From: HGM04593 sp045592125
GTDB taxonomy: Bacteria > Bacteroidota > Bacteroidia > Bacteroidales > Bacteroidaceae
Reading direction: 5' to 3'
NCBI GenBank assembly: GCA_045592125.1
Contig: JAZNUE010000027.1
Span: forward strand, 17,350 to 81,349
Length of the DNA: 64,000 nucleotides
Shown here: piece by piece, positions 15,978-25,861 of the stretch
How the letters are laid out: each line of letters opens with the position of its first letter
How positions within the stretch are numbered: the first letter of the stretch is position 1
Position numbers and translations under genes: made by a program
Notes under the pieces: model-generated
What the model saw: only the letters and a program-made list of their open reading frames with translations
Told to the model about the DNA's origin: nothing
Databases searched by the model: none

Positions 15978-18812
15978 ATGAAGATAAGATTAAATAAAGT
16001 ACAGAAAGAGCTTAACCTGGGCATGAGCACGATTGTGGAGTTCCTGCAGAAGAAGGGTATCGAGATAAAGGAAGACCCTAATGCAGTTGTTCCGGAAGAG
16101 GGCTACACCCTGCTCGTGGAAGAGTTCAGCGCCGACAAGAAGGCCCGCATGCAGTCCGACCGCTTCACCCAGGAACGCCAGAATAAGGAGAAGCCCAAGG
16201 CTGCCGCAAGCGTTGAGGAACCAAAGAAGGAGAAACCTGAGGCAAGGAAGGCTGTGTCGGAGGAACCGAAGGCTGTGCTCCCTGAGCCTGAGCCCGTAGC
16301 CAAGGAGGAACCGGCCAAGGAAGAGCCAAAGAAGGAAGAGCCAAAGAGAGAGGAGATAAAGATAACGGTTACACGCCGTATTGACCTTGACGCGCTTGGC
16401 AAGAAGAAGGCCGAGCCAAAGAAGGAGGAACCAAGGCCGGCTCCCGCTCCCGAGGCGAAGGAGGCCGAGGAACCAGCTAAGGAGGAACCCGCGAAGAGCG
16501 AGCCTGCAGCCCCGCAGCAGCCGCAGCTTACACAGGTTGACGAGGTTGTTGCGCCAAAGTTCAACATTGTGGGCCAGATAGACCTCTCTGCCATTAACCA
16601 GTCGACACGTCCAAAGAAGAAGAGCAAGGAGGAGAAGAAGAAGGAGCGTGAGGAGAAGGACAAGCAGCGCGAGGAGCAGCGCAAGGCACAGCGCGACGCG
16701 CAGCGCCAGCAGAATGGCGAGGGCGGCGACAAGAAGAAGAAACGCCAGCGTATCAGCGGCCAGCGTGTCGACATCAATGACGTGAAGGAGAACGGTGGCG
16801 GCGACAAGGAGTGGAGCGCGAACCGCAACAAGGGCGGCGGCAGCAACCCCTCACAGGGCAGCCGCAAGGACCGCGACCGCCAGCACAAGCGCTTCGACAA
16901 GAGCGAGGTGAGCGAGGAGGATGTATCAAAGCAGATAAGGGAGACTCTCGACCGTCTTACAAGCCGCGGCAAGAGCAACAAGTCGGCGAAGTACCGCAAG
17001 GAGAAGCGCGACATGGCCGCCGAGCGCCAGATGCAGCAGATGAGCGAGGAGATGGAGCAGAGCAAGGTGCTGCAGCTCACCGAGTTCGTTACGGCCAACG
17101 AGCTTGCAAGCATGATGAATATCTCTGTTACACAGGTAATTGCAACCTGCATGAGCATTGGCATGATGGTGTCTATCAACCAGCGCCTCGACGCCGAGAC
17201 TATAAATATCGTTGCCGAGGAGTTCGGCTTCACTACCGAGTATGTCAGCGCCGAGGTAGCTAACGCAATTGAGGAGGATAGCGACACTGAGGAGGACCTG
17301 GAGCCACGCGCGCCAATCATCACCGTGATGGGCCACGTCGACCACGGAAAGACCTCGCTGCTCGACTACATACGCAAGGCCAACGTAATTGCTGGCGAGG
17401 CCGGAGGCATTACACAGCACATTGGTGCCTACAACGTGAAGATGGAGAGCGGCAAGCGCATTACATTCCTCGATACTCCGGGTCATGAGGCGTTTACAGC
17501 CATGCGTGCCCGCGGTGCAAAGATTACCGATATTGTAATTATCATAATCGCTGCCGATGACAGTGTTATGCCCCAGACAAAGGAGGCCATCAACCATGCC
17601 ATGGCGGCAGGCGTGCCCATTGTGTTCGCATTCAATAAGTGCGACAAGCCTACGGCCGACCCTAACAAGATTAAGGAAGAGCTTGCGAACCTGAACATGC
17701 TTGTCGAGGACTGGGGCGGAAAGTACCAGTCGCAGGAGATTTCGGCAAAGAAGGGTATGGGCGTAGAGGAGCTCATGGAGAAGGTGCTGCTCGAGGCAGA
17801 GCTGCTTGACCTGAAGGCGAACCCTAACCGCAAGGCTACCGGCTCGGTAATTGAGTCTACCCTTGACAAGGGCCGCGGATACGTGGCGACGGTGCTTGTG
17901 CAGAACGGTACGCTCAAGGTGGGCGACATTGTCGTTGCCGGCACACAGTGGGGCAAGGTAAAGGCTATCTTCAACGAGCGCAACCAGCGCATTAAGGAAA
18001 TACGCCCGGCAGAGCCAGCGCTTATCCTCGGACTGAACGGCGCTCCTGCAGCAGGTGACACGTTCAACGTTGTTGAGAGCGAGCGCGAGGCACGCGAGAT
18101 TACCGGCAAGCGCGAGCAGCTGCAGCGCGAGCAGGGCCTGCGTACGCAGAAGATGCTTACACTCGACGAGGTGGGCCGCCGCATTGCTCTCGGTAACTTC
18201 CAGACACTCAACATCATTGTAAAGGGTGACGTGGACGGTTCTATCGAGGCCCTCAGCGACTCGCTCATCAAGCTCTCTACCGAGACAATCCAGGTGAACG
18301 TGATACACAAGGCAGTGGGCCAGATTTCGGAGAGCGACGTGAGCCTTGCTGCTGCTTCGGACGCTATTATCGTCGGTTTCCAGGTACGTCCTTCGGTTAC
18401 CGCACGCAAGGTTGCCGAGAGCGAGGGTGTCGACATACGTATCTACTCAATCATCTATGACGCCATAGAGGAGGTAAAGGCCGCTATGGAGGGTATGCTT
18501 GCTCCAATTGTGAAGGAGGAGGTTACAGCTACAATTGAGGTGCGCGAGACATTCCACATAAGCAAGGTTGGTACAGTGGCCGGCTGTATGGTACGCGAGG
18601 GTAAGGTAAAGCGCACCGACCGTGCGCGCCTCATCCGCGACGGTATCGTTATCCACACCGGTGCCCTGGCCGCCCTCAAGCGCTTCAAGGAGGATGTTAA
18701 GGAAGTGGGCACGAACTTTGAGTGCGGTATAAGCCTTGTATCACAGGACGATATCAAGGTTGGTGATATCATCGAGACATTCGTAGAGGTAGAGGTTAAG
18801 CAGAAACTGTAA
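15978..18812 (+). CDS. infB: Translation initiation factor IF-2
   Basis: 944 residues. A short IF2-N module is followed by a long low-complexity K/E/P/A-rich linker (about residues 60-300), typical of Bacteroidota IF-2. A second IF2-N domain comes next, then the GTPase core with GHVDHGKT (G1), DTPGHEAFT (G3) and NKCDKP (G4), and the C-terminal fMet-tRNA-binding domains. It positions initiator tRNA on the 30S subunit. Its stop overlaps the cvpA start (TAATG). Large antisense frames across this gene are products of its biased codon use. Confidence 0.97.
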   Translation: MKIRLNKVQKELNLGMSTIVEFLQKKGIEIKEDPNAVVPEEGYTLLVEEFSADKKARMQSDRFTQERQNKEKPKAAASVEEPKKEKPEARKAVSEEPKAVLPEPEPVAKEEPAKEEPKKEEPKREEIKITVTRRIDLDALGKKKAEPKKEEPRPAPAPEAKEAEEPAKEEPAKSEPAAPQQPQLTQVDEVVAPKFNIVGQIDLSAINQSTRPKKKSKEEKKKEREEKDKQREEQRKAQRDAQRQQNGEGGDKKKKRQRISGQRVDINDVKENGGGDKEWSANRNKGGGSNPSQGSRKDRDRQHKRFDKSEVSEEDVSKQIRETLDRLTSRGKSNKSAKYRKEKRDMAAERQMQQMSEEMEQSKVLQLTEFVTANELASMMNISVTQVIATCMSIGMMVSINQRLDAETINIVAEEFGFTTEYVSAEVANAIEEDSDTEEDLEPRAPIITVMGHVDHGKTSLLDYIRKANVIAGEAGGITQHIGAYNVKMESGKRITFLDTPGHEAFTAMRARGAKITDIVIIIIAADDSVMPQTKEAINHAMAAGVPIVFAFNKCDKPTADPNKIKEELANLNMLVEDWGGKYQSQEISAKKGMGVEELMEKVLLEAELLDLKANPNRKATGSVIESTLDKGRGYVATVLVQNGTLKVGDIVVAGTQWGKVKAIFNERNQRIKEIRPAEPALILGLNGAPAAGDTFNVVESEREAREITGKREQLQREQGLRTQKMLTLDEVGRRIALGNFQTLNIIVKGDVDGSIEALSDSLIKLSTETIQVNVIHKAVGQISESDVSLAAASDAIIVGFQVRPSVTARKVAESEGVDIRIYSIIYDAIEEVKAAMEGMLAPIVKEEVTATIEVRETFHISKVGTVAGCMVREGKVKRTDRARLIRDGIVIHTGALAALKRFKEDVKEVGTNFECGISLVSQDDIKVGDIIETFVEVEVKQKL

Positions 18813-19300
18813 TGGCCGCTATGAATGTAATTGATGCCATATATGCTTTTGCAACACTCGTTGCATTGATTCTGGGCTACAAGGCCGGCTTTATCCAGAA
18901 GATTTCTTCGGTTGTCGGCATTGTGTTCGGCCTGTTCAATGCAGCGGTATTGCATGAGAGCGCGAGCGAGATTATCTCCAGATATACGGGCTGGGACGAG
19001 GTTATTGTCAACGTTTCGGCATATATTGTAATCTTTGTGCTCTCTGTCATTGTTGTAAAGCTGGTGGCAGGCGTGCTCTCCTGGCTGCTCAGCATTCTTG
19101 GGCTGGGCATTGTGAACAGGATTGCAGGAGCATTGCTGTCGGCATTCGTGACGGTTATAATGGTGACGGCCATTATTGACGTGTCGTCAATGTTCGCACC
19201 AGAAAACAAGTTTACAGGCAAGACAGTGCAGGAGCAGTCGCTGTTGTATGATAAGGTGGTGAAAGGCGTGTACAAGGAGGCGCTTGTGAGGCTTTTCTAG
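18812..19300 (+). CDS. CvpA-family membrane protein
   Basis: 162 residues with about four membrane helices (AFATLVALILGYKAGFIQKI; YIVIFVLSVIVVKLVAGVLS and others), matching the CvpA family, originally linked to colicin V production. The true role is unclear; envelope homeostasis is a common suggestion. It is translationally coupled to infB by a one-base overlap and followed closely by sufB, so it probably bridges the two operons. Confidence 0.85.
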   Translation: MAAMNVIDAIYAFATLVALILGYKAGFIQKISSVVGIVFGLFNAAVLHESASEIISRYTGWDEVIVNVSAYIVIFVLSVIVVKLVAGVLSWLLSILGLGIVNRIAGALLSAFVTVIMVTAIIDVSSMFAPENKFTGKTVQEQSLLYDKVVKGVYKEALVRLF

Positions 19301-19323
19301 CCGTTGTGCGTTTGAATTGAGAG

Positions 19324-20763
19324 ATGAAGAAAGATAGCTTACTTAAGAAAATAGCGAACAAGGCATATGAGTTCGGCTTTGTCAGCAAGATAAAGACTGA
19401 AATCATAGAAAAAGGGCTTAATGAGGATGTCGTGAGGCTCATTTCCAGGAAAAAGAATGAGCCTGAATGGCTCCTTGAGCTTCGCCTTGAGGCCTACAGG
19501 CATTGGCTCACGATGAAAATGCCCGCATGGGCGCACCTGGATATTCCGCCCATTGACTACCAGGTCATCTCCTACTATGCCGACCCTCTGAAGAAGAGCA
19601 AGGAGAAGAACAAGGAGATTGACCCGGAACTGATGAAGACCTTCGAGAAACTGGGTATTCCCCTCGAGGAGCGCCTGGCGCTTAGCGGTACGGCCGTTGA
19701 CGCTGTCATGGACTCGGTGTCGGTAAAGACAACATTCAAGGAGGAACTCAGGGAGAAGGGCATTATCTTCTGCTCGATGAGCGAGGCTGTACAGGAGTAC
19801 CCCGACCTGGTGCGCCAGTACCTGGGCACTGTGGTCGGCTACCGCGACAATTTCTATGCCGCGCTGAACACGGCCGTGTTCAGCGACGGTTCCTTTGTGT
19901 ACATCCCCAAGGGTGTGCGCTGCCCAATGGAACTGTCGACCTATTTCCGTATCAATGCTGCCAATACAGGCCAGTTCGAGCGCACGCTCATTGTTGCCGA
20001 TGATGACAGCTATGTGTCGTACCTTGAGGGCTGCACTGCCCCCATGCGCGACGAGAACCAGCTGCATGCGGCAATTGTGGAGATTGTAGTGAACAGCAAT
20101 GCCGAAGTGAAGTACAGCACTGTGCAGAACTGGTACCCTGGCGACGCCGAGGGCAAGGGCGGAGTGTATAACTTCGTTACCAAGCGGGGCGACTGCCGCG
20201 GCAGGAACAGCAAGCTCTCCTGGACACAGGTGGAGACGGGCTCGGCAATAACATGGAAGTATCCCAGCTGCATACTGCGCGGCGACAACTCGCAGGGCGA
20301 GTTCTACTCTGTGGCGCTCACAAACAATTTCCAGCAGGCCGATACCGGGACAAAGATGATTCACCTGGGCAAGAACACCAGGAGCACAATCATAAGCAAG
20401 GGCATATCGGCCGGGAGGAGCCAGAACTCCTACCGCGGCCTGGTGCGTGTGAGCAAGAATGCCGACGGCGCGCGCAACTACAGCCAGTGCGACTCGCTGC
20501 TGCTTGGCGACAAGTGCGGCGCGCATACATTCCCATACATGGATATACATAACAGCAGCGCTATAATTGAGCATGAGGCCACTACGTCCAAGATTTCGGA
20601 GGACCAGCTCTTCTACTGCAACCAGCGCGGAATAGGTACAGAGGAGGCCATAGGGCTCATTGTGAACGGATATGCCAAGGAGGTGCTTAACAAGCTGCCT
20701 ATGGAATTTGCTATTGAAGCGCAGAAACTGCTCAGCGTGTCGCTTGAAGGCGCTGTGGGCTGA
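19324..20763 (+). CDS. sufB: Fe-S cluster assembly scaffold subunit SufB
   Basis: 479 residues, full length. The right-handed beta-helix core includes SYVSYLEGCTAPMRDENQLHAA and the C-terminal HEATTSKISEDQLFYCNQRGI, where conserved Cys, His and Glu support cluster assembly and the SufD interface. It forms the SufBCD scaffold with the next two genes. The whole suf set follows cvpA on one strand with short gaps. Confidence 0.97.
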   Translation: MKKDSLLKKIANKAYEFGFVSKIKTEIIEKGLNEDVVRLISRKKNEPEWLLELRLEAYRHWLTMKMPAWAHLDIPPIDYQVISYYADPLKKSKEKNKEIDPELMKTFEKLGIPLEERLALSGTAVDAVMDSVSVKTTFKEELREKGIIFCSMSEAVQEYPDLVRQYLGTVVGYRDNFYAALNTAVFSDGSFVYIPKGVRCPMELSTYFRINAANTGQFERTLIVADDDSYVSYLEGCTAPMRDENQLHAAIVEIVVNSNAEVKYSTVQNWYPGDAEGKGGVYNFVTKRGDCRGRNSKLSWTQVETGSAITWKYPSCILRGDNSQGEFYSVALTNNFQQADTGTKMIHLGKNTRSTIISKGISAGRSQNSYRGLVRVSKNADGARNYSQCDSLLLGDKCGAHTFPYMDIHNSSAIIEHEATTSKISEDQLFYCNQRGIGTEEAIGLIVNGYAKEVLNKLPMEFAIEAQKLLSVSLEGAVG

Positions 20764-20789
20764 CGGGCTTCTGACAAAATGATGATTAT

Positions 20790-21551
20790 ATGGAGAATTT
20801 GCTAGAGATAAAGAACCTTCATGCCACAATAGATGGCAAGGAGATACTTAAAGGAATAGACCTCACCGTAAAGGCCGGTGAGGTACATGCTATAATGGGC
20901 CCTAACGGTTCGGGAAAGAGCACCTTGAGCAATGTGCTGGTGGGACATCCCGCATACACTGTCACCGAGGGCGAGGTGCGCTACAAGGGAAAGGACCTGC
21001 TTGCCCTCTCTCCCGAGGACCGCAGCCACGAGGGGCTCTTCCTCTCGTTCCAGTACCCTGTAGAGATACCGGGAGTGAGCATAACCAACTTCATGCGTGC
21101 TGCAATCAATGCCAAGCGCCAGTATCTGGGCCAGGAACCTATGAATGCAACGGAGTTCCTCAAGATGATGCGCGAGAAGCGTGCCCTTGTGAACCTTGAC
21201 AGCAAGCTTGCCAACCGCTCGGTTAACGAGGGCTTCAGCGGCGGCGAGAAGAAACGCAACGAGATATTCCAGATGGCAATGCTTGAGCCAACGCTTAGCA
21301 TTCTTGACGAGACCGACTCGGGTCTTGACATCGACGCCCTGCGCATTGTTGCCGAGGGCGTTAACAGGCTCAAGCGCGAGGATACGTCGAGCCTTGTAAT
21401 CACGCACTACCAGAGGCTGCTCGACTACATCAGGCCCGACATAGTGCATGTGCTCTACAACGGCAGGATTGTAAAGACCGCCGGTCCCGAGCTTGTTATG
21501 GAGCTCGAGGAGCGCGGATATGACTGGATTAAAAACGAGAGCCAGCAATGA
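20790..21551 (+). CDS. sufC: Fe-S cluster assembly ATPase SufC
   Basis: 253 residues, an ABC-type ATPase without membrane partners. It has Walker A GPNGSGKST, the Q-loop in LSFQYPVEIPGV, signature FSGGEKKRNEI and a Walker B region ending LDETDSGLD. ATP binding drives SufB-SufD rearrangement. Its ATGA overlap with sufD indicates translational coupling. Confidence 0.97.
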   Translation: MENLLEIKNLHATIDGKEILKGIDLTVKAGEVHAIMGPNGSGKSTLSNVLVGHPAYTVTEGEVRYKGKDLLALSPEDRSHEGLFLSFQYPVEIPGVSITNFMRAAINAKRQYLGQEPMNATEFLKMMREKRALVNLDSKLANRSVNEGFSGGEKKRNEIFQMAMLEPTLSILDETDSGLDIDALRIVAEGVNRLKREDTSSLVITHYQRLLDYIRPDIVHVLYNGRIVKTAGPELVMELEERGYDWIKNESQQ

Positions 21552-22888
21552 GCCAGGAACAGGAGTATATTGACATATTCGTACAGAACAGGGCGCTCAT
21601 TGACGGGCACTGCGCCCCGTTGCTGAACAAGGCGCGTGAAGGCGCTGCCGAAAGGTTCAGTGCCGCAGGCTTCCCGGGAACCAAGGACGAGGAGTGGCTC
21701 CATAGCAATGTGGCCAAGAGGCTTGCCGCCAATTATGGCATGAACCTTGGCCGCGTGGCGGTGAAGGCCGACATCCGCACTGCCTTTACATGCGACGTGC
21801 CCAACCTCAACACGCGGCAGGCGTTCATTGTGAACGACACCTTCTGCCCTGGCAACGGGAACGTGAAGGGACTGCCCAAGGGTGTCATCCTTGCAGGCCT
21901 TAACGAGGCTGCCTCAAGCAATCCTGGCCTGCTGGAACCATACTACAACGCGCTGGCAAAGGATGGCGACAGCATAGCGCAGCTTAACACAATGTTCGCG
22001 CAGGACGGCCTTTTGCTCTACATCCCGAAGGATACTGCTGTCGAGGAGACAATACAGGCAGTTACCTTGCTGCAGGCGAATGTGGAGATGCTGTCGAGCC
22101 GCCGCCTGCTTGTGATACTTGAAGAGAACAGCAGCGCCAGCCTGCTTGTCTGCGACCATTCCTCAATGGAGAAGCAGACGCTCTCGACACAGGTTACTGA
22201 AATATTCATAGGGCGCGGGGCCAGCCTCGACCTGTACGAGCTTGAGGAGACTGCCTACAGCAATACAAGGCTTGGGCACCTGTTCGTGCGCCAGGAGGCC
22301 GGCAGCCGTTTCGGGCACAGCTGCATAACGCTCACTAACGGGTTCACGCGCAACTATGTGAACGTGTCGCTTGAGGGCCGCGGGGCCGAGACGTCGCTCG
22401 GTGGCCTTGTCATAGGCGACAAGGAACAGCACACCGATAACCGTACGCTTGTCGACCATAAGGTGCCCGGGTGCACCAGCAGCGAGCTCTACAAGTATAT
22501 ACTCGACGAGAGCTCCACTGGAGTCTTTGCCGGGAGGATGCTCATACGCCCCGGAGCGCAGTGCACCAGCTCGCAGCAGACAAACCGCAACCTGTGCCTT
22601 ACTGGCAATGCGCACATGTATGCTCAGCCGCAGCTCGAGATATATGCCGATGACGTGAAGTGCAGCCATGGCTCTACAGTGGGGCAGCTCGACGAGAACG
22701 CCCTCTTCTACATGCAGCAGCGAGGCATCCCTGCTGCCCAGGCGCGCCATCTGCTCATGTATGCGTTTGCCGGCGAGGTGATTGACGGGATAAAGATTGA
22801 GGCACTGCGCGACAGGCTGCACATGCTGGTAGAGAAGCGCCTGCGCGGCGAGCTCAACCATTGCAAGGGCTGCTCGCTCTGCAAATAA
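21548..22888 (+). CDS. sufD: Fe-S cluster assembly protein SufD
   Basis: 446 residues, a SufB paralogue with an N-terminal helical part and a beta-helix core. The C-terminal signature is CSHGSTVGQLDENALFYMQQRGI. It pairs with SufB and takes part in iron entry. It starts within the sufC stop (4-bp overlap). The C terminus ends in a short Cys-containing tail (CKGCSLCK). Confidence 0.95.
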   Translation: MSQEQEYIDIFVQNRALIDGHCAPLLNKAREGAAERFSAAGFPGTKDEEWLHSNVAKRLAANYGMNLGRVAVKADIRTAFTCDVPNLNTRQAFIVNDTFCPGNGNVKGLPKGVILAGLNEAASSNPGLLEPYYNALAKDGDSIAQLNTMFAQDGLLLYIPKDTAVEETIQAVTLLQANVEMLSSRRLLVILEENSSASLLVCDHSSMEKQTLSTQVTEIFIGRGASLDLYELEETAYSNTRLGHLFVRQEAGSRFGHSCITLTNGFTRNYVNVSLEGRGAETSLGGLVIGDKEQHTDNRTLVDHKVPGCTSSELYKYILDESSTGVFAGRMLIRPGAQCTSSQQTNRNLCLTGNAHMYAQPQLEIYADDVKCSHGSTVGQLDENALFYMQQRGIPAAQARHLLMYAFAGEVIDGIKIEALRDRLHMLVEKRLRGELNHCKGCSLCK

Positions 22889-22922
22889 GCCTTTTTGAAA
22901 GTATCAGAAATTACAGACAGCA

Positions 22923-24134
22923 ATGCTCAACACCGAAGAGATACGTAAGGAATTCCCTATACTCGGGCGCATGGTACACGGCAGGCCGCTTGTCTATCTT
23001 GACAATGCGGCAACTACACAGAAACCGCAGTGTGTGATAGACGCGCTGGGCGAGGTATACACTACATTCAATGCCAATGTTCACCGTGGCGTGCACCGCC
23101 TTTCACAGGAGGCCACAGAGGCCATGGAGCAGGCACGCGGCACGGTAAGGGAGCTTATTGGGGCGGAGCACGGCCATGAGATTATATTCACGCGCGGCAC
23201 GACCGAGAGCATAAACCTTGTAGCGTCGTCATTTGGCGGCACGTTCCTCAAGAGCGGCGACGAGGTAATAATATCGGCCCTTGAGCACCATAGCAACATC
23301 GTGCCCTGGCAGCTGCTGCGCGACCGCATTGGGATTACGCTGCGCGTTATCCCGCTCACTGCTGCATGCGCCCTTGACATTGAGGCATACAGGAGCCTCT
23401 TCTCCGAAAGGACAAGGCTTGTGAGCGTGGCGCATGTGTCGAACGTGCTTGGTGTCACGAATCCCATAAAGGAGATTATTGATATTGCCCATGCGCATGG
23501 TGTCCCCGTGCTTGTGGACGGGGCGCAGAGCGCTCCGCACATTGCGGTTGACGTGCAGTCGCTTGGTGCCGATTTCTTCGCCTTCAGCGGCCACAAGGTA
23601 TATGCCCCGACAGGCATTGGCGTGCTCTACGGCAAGGAAAAGTGGCTTGAGGCGATGGAACCGTATCATGGCGGCGGCGAAATGATAAAGAGCGTCACTT
23701 TCGCGAAGACCACTTATAATGAGCTGCCGTATAAGTTTGAGGCGGGTACGCCCGACTATGCAGGCATAATAGCGCTTGGCAGGGCGCTTGAGTGGGTGAA
23801 GGAGAAAGGGATAGGGGATATTGCCGCCCATGAGCACATGCTCACCAGGTATGCGGTGGAGCGGCTGCAGGAGATTGAAGGCATGCGCATATTCGGCAAT
23901 CCCGACGGCGCTGCGGTTTCATTCCTGGTCAGGGATATCCATCCTGCCGACATGGGTACAATCCTCGACCATCTTGGCATTGCTGTGCGTACAGGGCACC
24001 ATTGTGCCCAGCCGCTAATGGATGTCCTTGGAGTGCCAGGCACAGTGCGCGCGTCGTTCGCTGCATATAACACGAAGGATGAGGTCGACACGCTTGTGAG
24101 AGGCATCCAGAGGGCCGCGATGATGTTCGCGTAA
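22923..24134 (+). CDS. sufS: Group II cysteine desulfurase SufS
   Basis: 403 residues. This PLP-dependent enzyme has the Schiff-base lysine in FFAFSGHKVYAPTGIGVLYG and the catalytic Cys in AVRTGHHCAQPLMD, the SufS-type loop. It supplies sulfur to SufBCD. No sufE or sufU gene follows; the sulfur-transfer partner must be encoded elsewhere. It completes the sufBCDS set. Confidence 0.96.
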   Translation: MLNTEEIRKEFPILGRMVHGRPLVYLDNAATTQKPQCVIDALGEVYTTFNANVHRGVHRLSQEATEAMEQARGTVRELIGAEHGHEIIFTRGTTESINLVASSFGGTFLKSGDEVIISALEHHSNIVPWQLLRDRIGITLRVIPLTAACALDIEAYRSLFSERTRLVSVAHVSNVLGVTNPIKEIIDIAHAHGVPVLVDGAQSAPHIAVDVQSLGADFFAFSGHKVYAPTGIGVLYGKEKWLEAMEPYHGGGEMIKSVTFAKTTYNELPYKFEAGTPDYAGIIALGRALEWVKEKGIGDIAAHEHMLTRYAVERLQEIEGMRIFGNPDGAAVSFLVRDIHPADMGTILDHLGIAVRTGHHCAQPLMDVLGVPGTVRASFAAYNTKDEVDTLVRGIQRAAMMFA

Positions 24135-24179
24135 AATATATAAGAAACTGTTTAAAGTTATATCGTCAGGTTTTTTTCT

Positions 24180-24791
24180 ATGCTGAAGGCGTTCCAGAGA
24201 GAGGGGGTTATTGAGGCCGGGTGCGACGAGGCCGGCCGTGGCTGTCTTGCGGGCGATGTCTACGCTGCGGCAGTCATCCTGCCGCCTGGCTTCACTAATG
24301 AGCTGCTGAACGACTCGAAGCAGCTTACCGAGGCGCAGCGCTACCAGCTGCGCGAGGTAATAGAGCGCGAGGCCGTGGCATGGGCGGTGGGGGTTGTCAC
24401 TGCTGCCGAGATTGACAGGATGAACATACTGCGTGCCTCAATCCTTGCCATGCACCGTGCTGTAGACGGGCTCAAGGTGCGTCCGCAGCACCTGCTCATC
24501 GACGGCAACAAGTTCACGCCATACCCAGGCATAACCCACAATACTGTTGTCAAGGGCGACGCCACATATATGAGCATTGCCGCCGCCTCGATTCTTGCAA
24601 AGACCTACCGCGACGACTACATGCTGCGCATAGCCGGGGAGTACCCTATGTACGACTGGCAGAGCAACAAGGGGTACCCCACAGCAAAGCACCGCGCTGC
24701 AATACGCGAGCACGGGGCAACGCCTTATCACCGCATGACCTTCAACCTGCTTGGCGAGGAACCAAAGCAACTGGAACTGTCGTTTGAATAA
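24180..24791 (+). CDS. rnhB: Ribonuclease HII
   Basis: 203 residues with the RNase HII acidic active site: GCDEAGRGCLAGDVYAAAV near the N terminus, LNDSKQL, and a later Asp in LLIDGNKF and SIAAASILAKTYRD. It nicks DNA 5' of misincorporated ribonucleotides. It sits 45 bp after sufS on the same strand. A CAAGG/CCTTG hairpin (about 24828-24849) lies between it and the convergent nfo. Confidence 0.95.
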   Translation: MLKAFQREGVIEAGCDEAGRGCLAGDVYAAAVILPPGFTNELLNDSKQLTEAQRYQLREVIEREAVAWAVGVVTAAEIDRMNILRASILAMHRAVDGLKVRPQHLLIDGNKFTPYPGITHNTVVKGDATYMSIAAASILAKTYRDDYMLRIAGEYPMYDWQSNKGYPTAKHRAAIREHGATPYHRMTFNLLGEEPKQLELSFE

Positions 24792-24850
24792 CGTGCAGGC
24801 AGAGTACAGTCCCGGTCTTATCACTGACAAGGCACGTGTTTCCTTGTCTC

Positions 24851-25684
24851 CTACTCAAAGCTGCGCAGGAGCGCAATCTCGTCGGCCCATCGGCTCTCGT
24901 CGGGTGTCTCCAGTATTATGGGCATGCTGTCGAAGCGCGGGTCCTTCATGAAGCGCTTGAAGAAGTCAATTCCAAGCAGTCCTATCCCGACATTGTCGTG
25001 GCGGTCTACGCGTGAGCCAAGCTGTTTCTTAGTGTCGTTAAGGTGAATGCCCTTCAGGTACTCAAGCCCAATTACGCGGTCGAGCTCGCCGAACGCGCCC
25101 TCATAGTCGCCTACAATGTCATAGCCTGCAGAGTAGAAGTGGCAGGTGTCAAGACAGAACCCTACGCGGTTCTTGTCCTCGACACGGTCTATGATGTAGC
25201 GTATCTCCTCGAGCCTGTTGCCAACGTTGCTTCCCTGCCCGGCAGTGTTCTCAATGACTGCCGTAACGCCGCTTGTCCTCGCGAGGGCAAGGTTTATGCT
25301 GGCGGCTATGCGGTCGAGGCACTCCTCTATGGAAATCTTGTTCAGGTGGCTGCCAGGATGGAAGTTAAGCAGCCTGAGCCCCAGCTGCTCGCAGCGCTGC
25401 ATCTCGTCGAGGAATGCGGCACGCGACTTCTGTATGGCCTCCTCGTCGGGGTTGCCAAGGTTTATGAGGTAGCTGTCGTGCGGCAGTATGTATTCTGGCT
25501 CAAGGCCGTGCCTGCTGCAGTTCTCCTTGAACAGCTCTATGCTTTTTGCTGACAATGGTGGTGCTACCCACTGGCGCTGGTTCTTTGTGAAGAGCGCAAA
25601 AGCGTTTGCGCCTACTGCTGCGGCATTAAGCGGCGCGTTCTCGACACCGCCGCTGGCCGATACGTGAGGACCGATATATTTCAT
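24851..25684 (-). CDS. nfo: Endonuclease IV (AP endonuclease)
   Basis: 277 residues. It is a TIM-barrel, three-zinc AP endonuclease recognised from the start MKYIGPHVSASGGVENAP, VIENTAGQGSNVG, GFCLDTCHFYSAGYD, GIHLNDTKKQLGSRVDRHDNVG and the terminal ILETPDE. It cleaves the backbone 5' to abasic sites in base-excision repair. It is convergent with rnhB, which also deals with DNA lesions; this may be coincidental. Confidence 0.96.
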   Translation of the reverse strand: MKYIGPHVSASGGVENAPLNAAAVGANAFALFTKNQRQWVAPPLSAKSIELFKENCSRHGLEPEYILPHDSYLINLGNPDEEAIQKSRAAFLDEMQRCEQLGLRLLNFHPGSHLNKISIEECLDRIAASINLALARTSGVTAVIENTAGQGSNVGNRLEEIRYIIDRVEDKNRVGFCLDTCHFYSAGYDIVGDYEGAFGELDRVIGLEYLKGIHLNDTKKQLGSRVDRHDNVGIGLLGIDFFKRFMKDPRFDSMPIILETPDESRWADEIALLRSFE

Positions 25685-25795
25685 TTCAATATTCTTTTTA
25701 GGTTAAGGAACAGTACATCTCTTTGATATGTAAGAATGGTGTAGCCGAAATTTGCAAATATTCTATAGCCCACACCTTTTTGCTGCCGAACCGTA

Positions 25796-25849
25796 AAAAT
25801 ACCGGCGGAGAGCATTGTACTGTATCATTAACATCTCCGCCGGTATTTT
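25796..25849 (-). terminator. Terminator of the phosphate transporter gene
   Basis: A 16-bp perfect stem (AAAATACCGGCGGAGA with TCTCCGCCGGTATTTT), 13 bp past the minus-strand stop and followed by T on that strand. The rest of the 25685-25795 gap is AT-rich, with no gene or clear promoter seen. Confidence 0.85.
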
Positions 25850-25861
25850 GGCCATAGCCTT

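Noticed and set aside
16103..17323. Long antisense frame (406 codons) across infB
   Set aside because: Ser/Phe-rich low-complexity reading of the K/E/P-rich IF-2 linker; the sense gene is certain.
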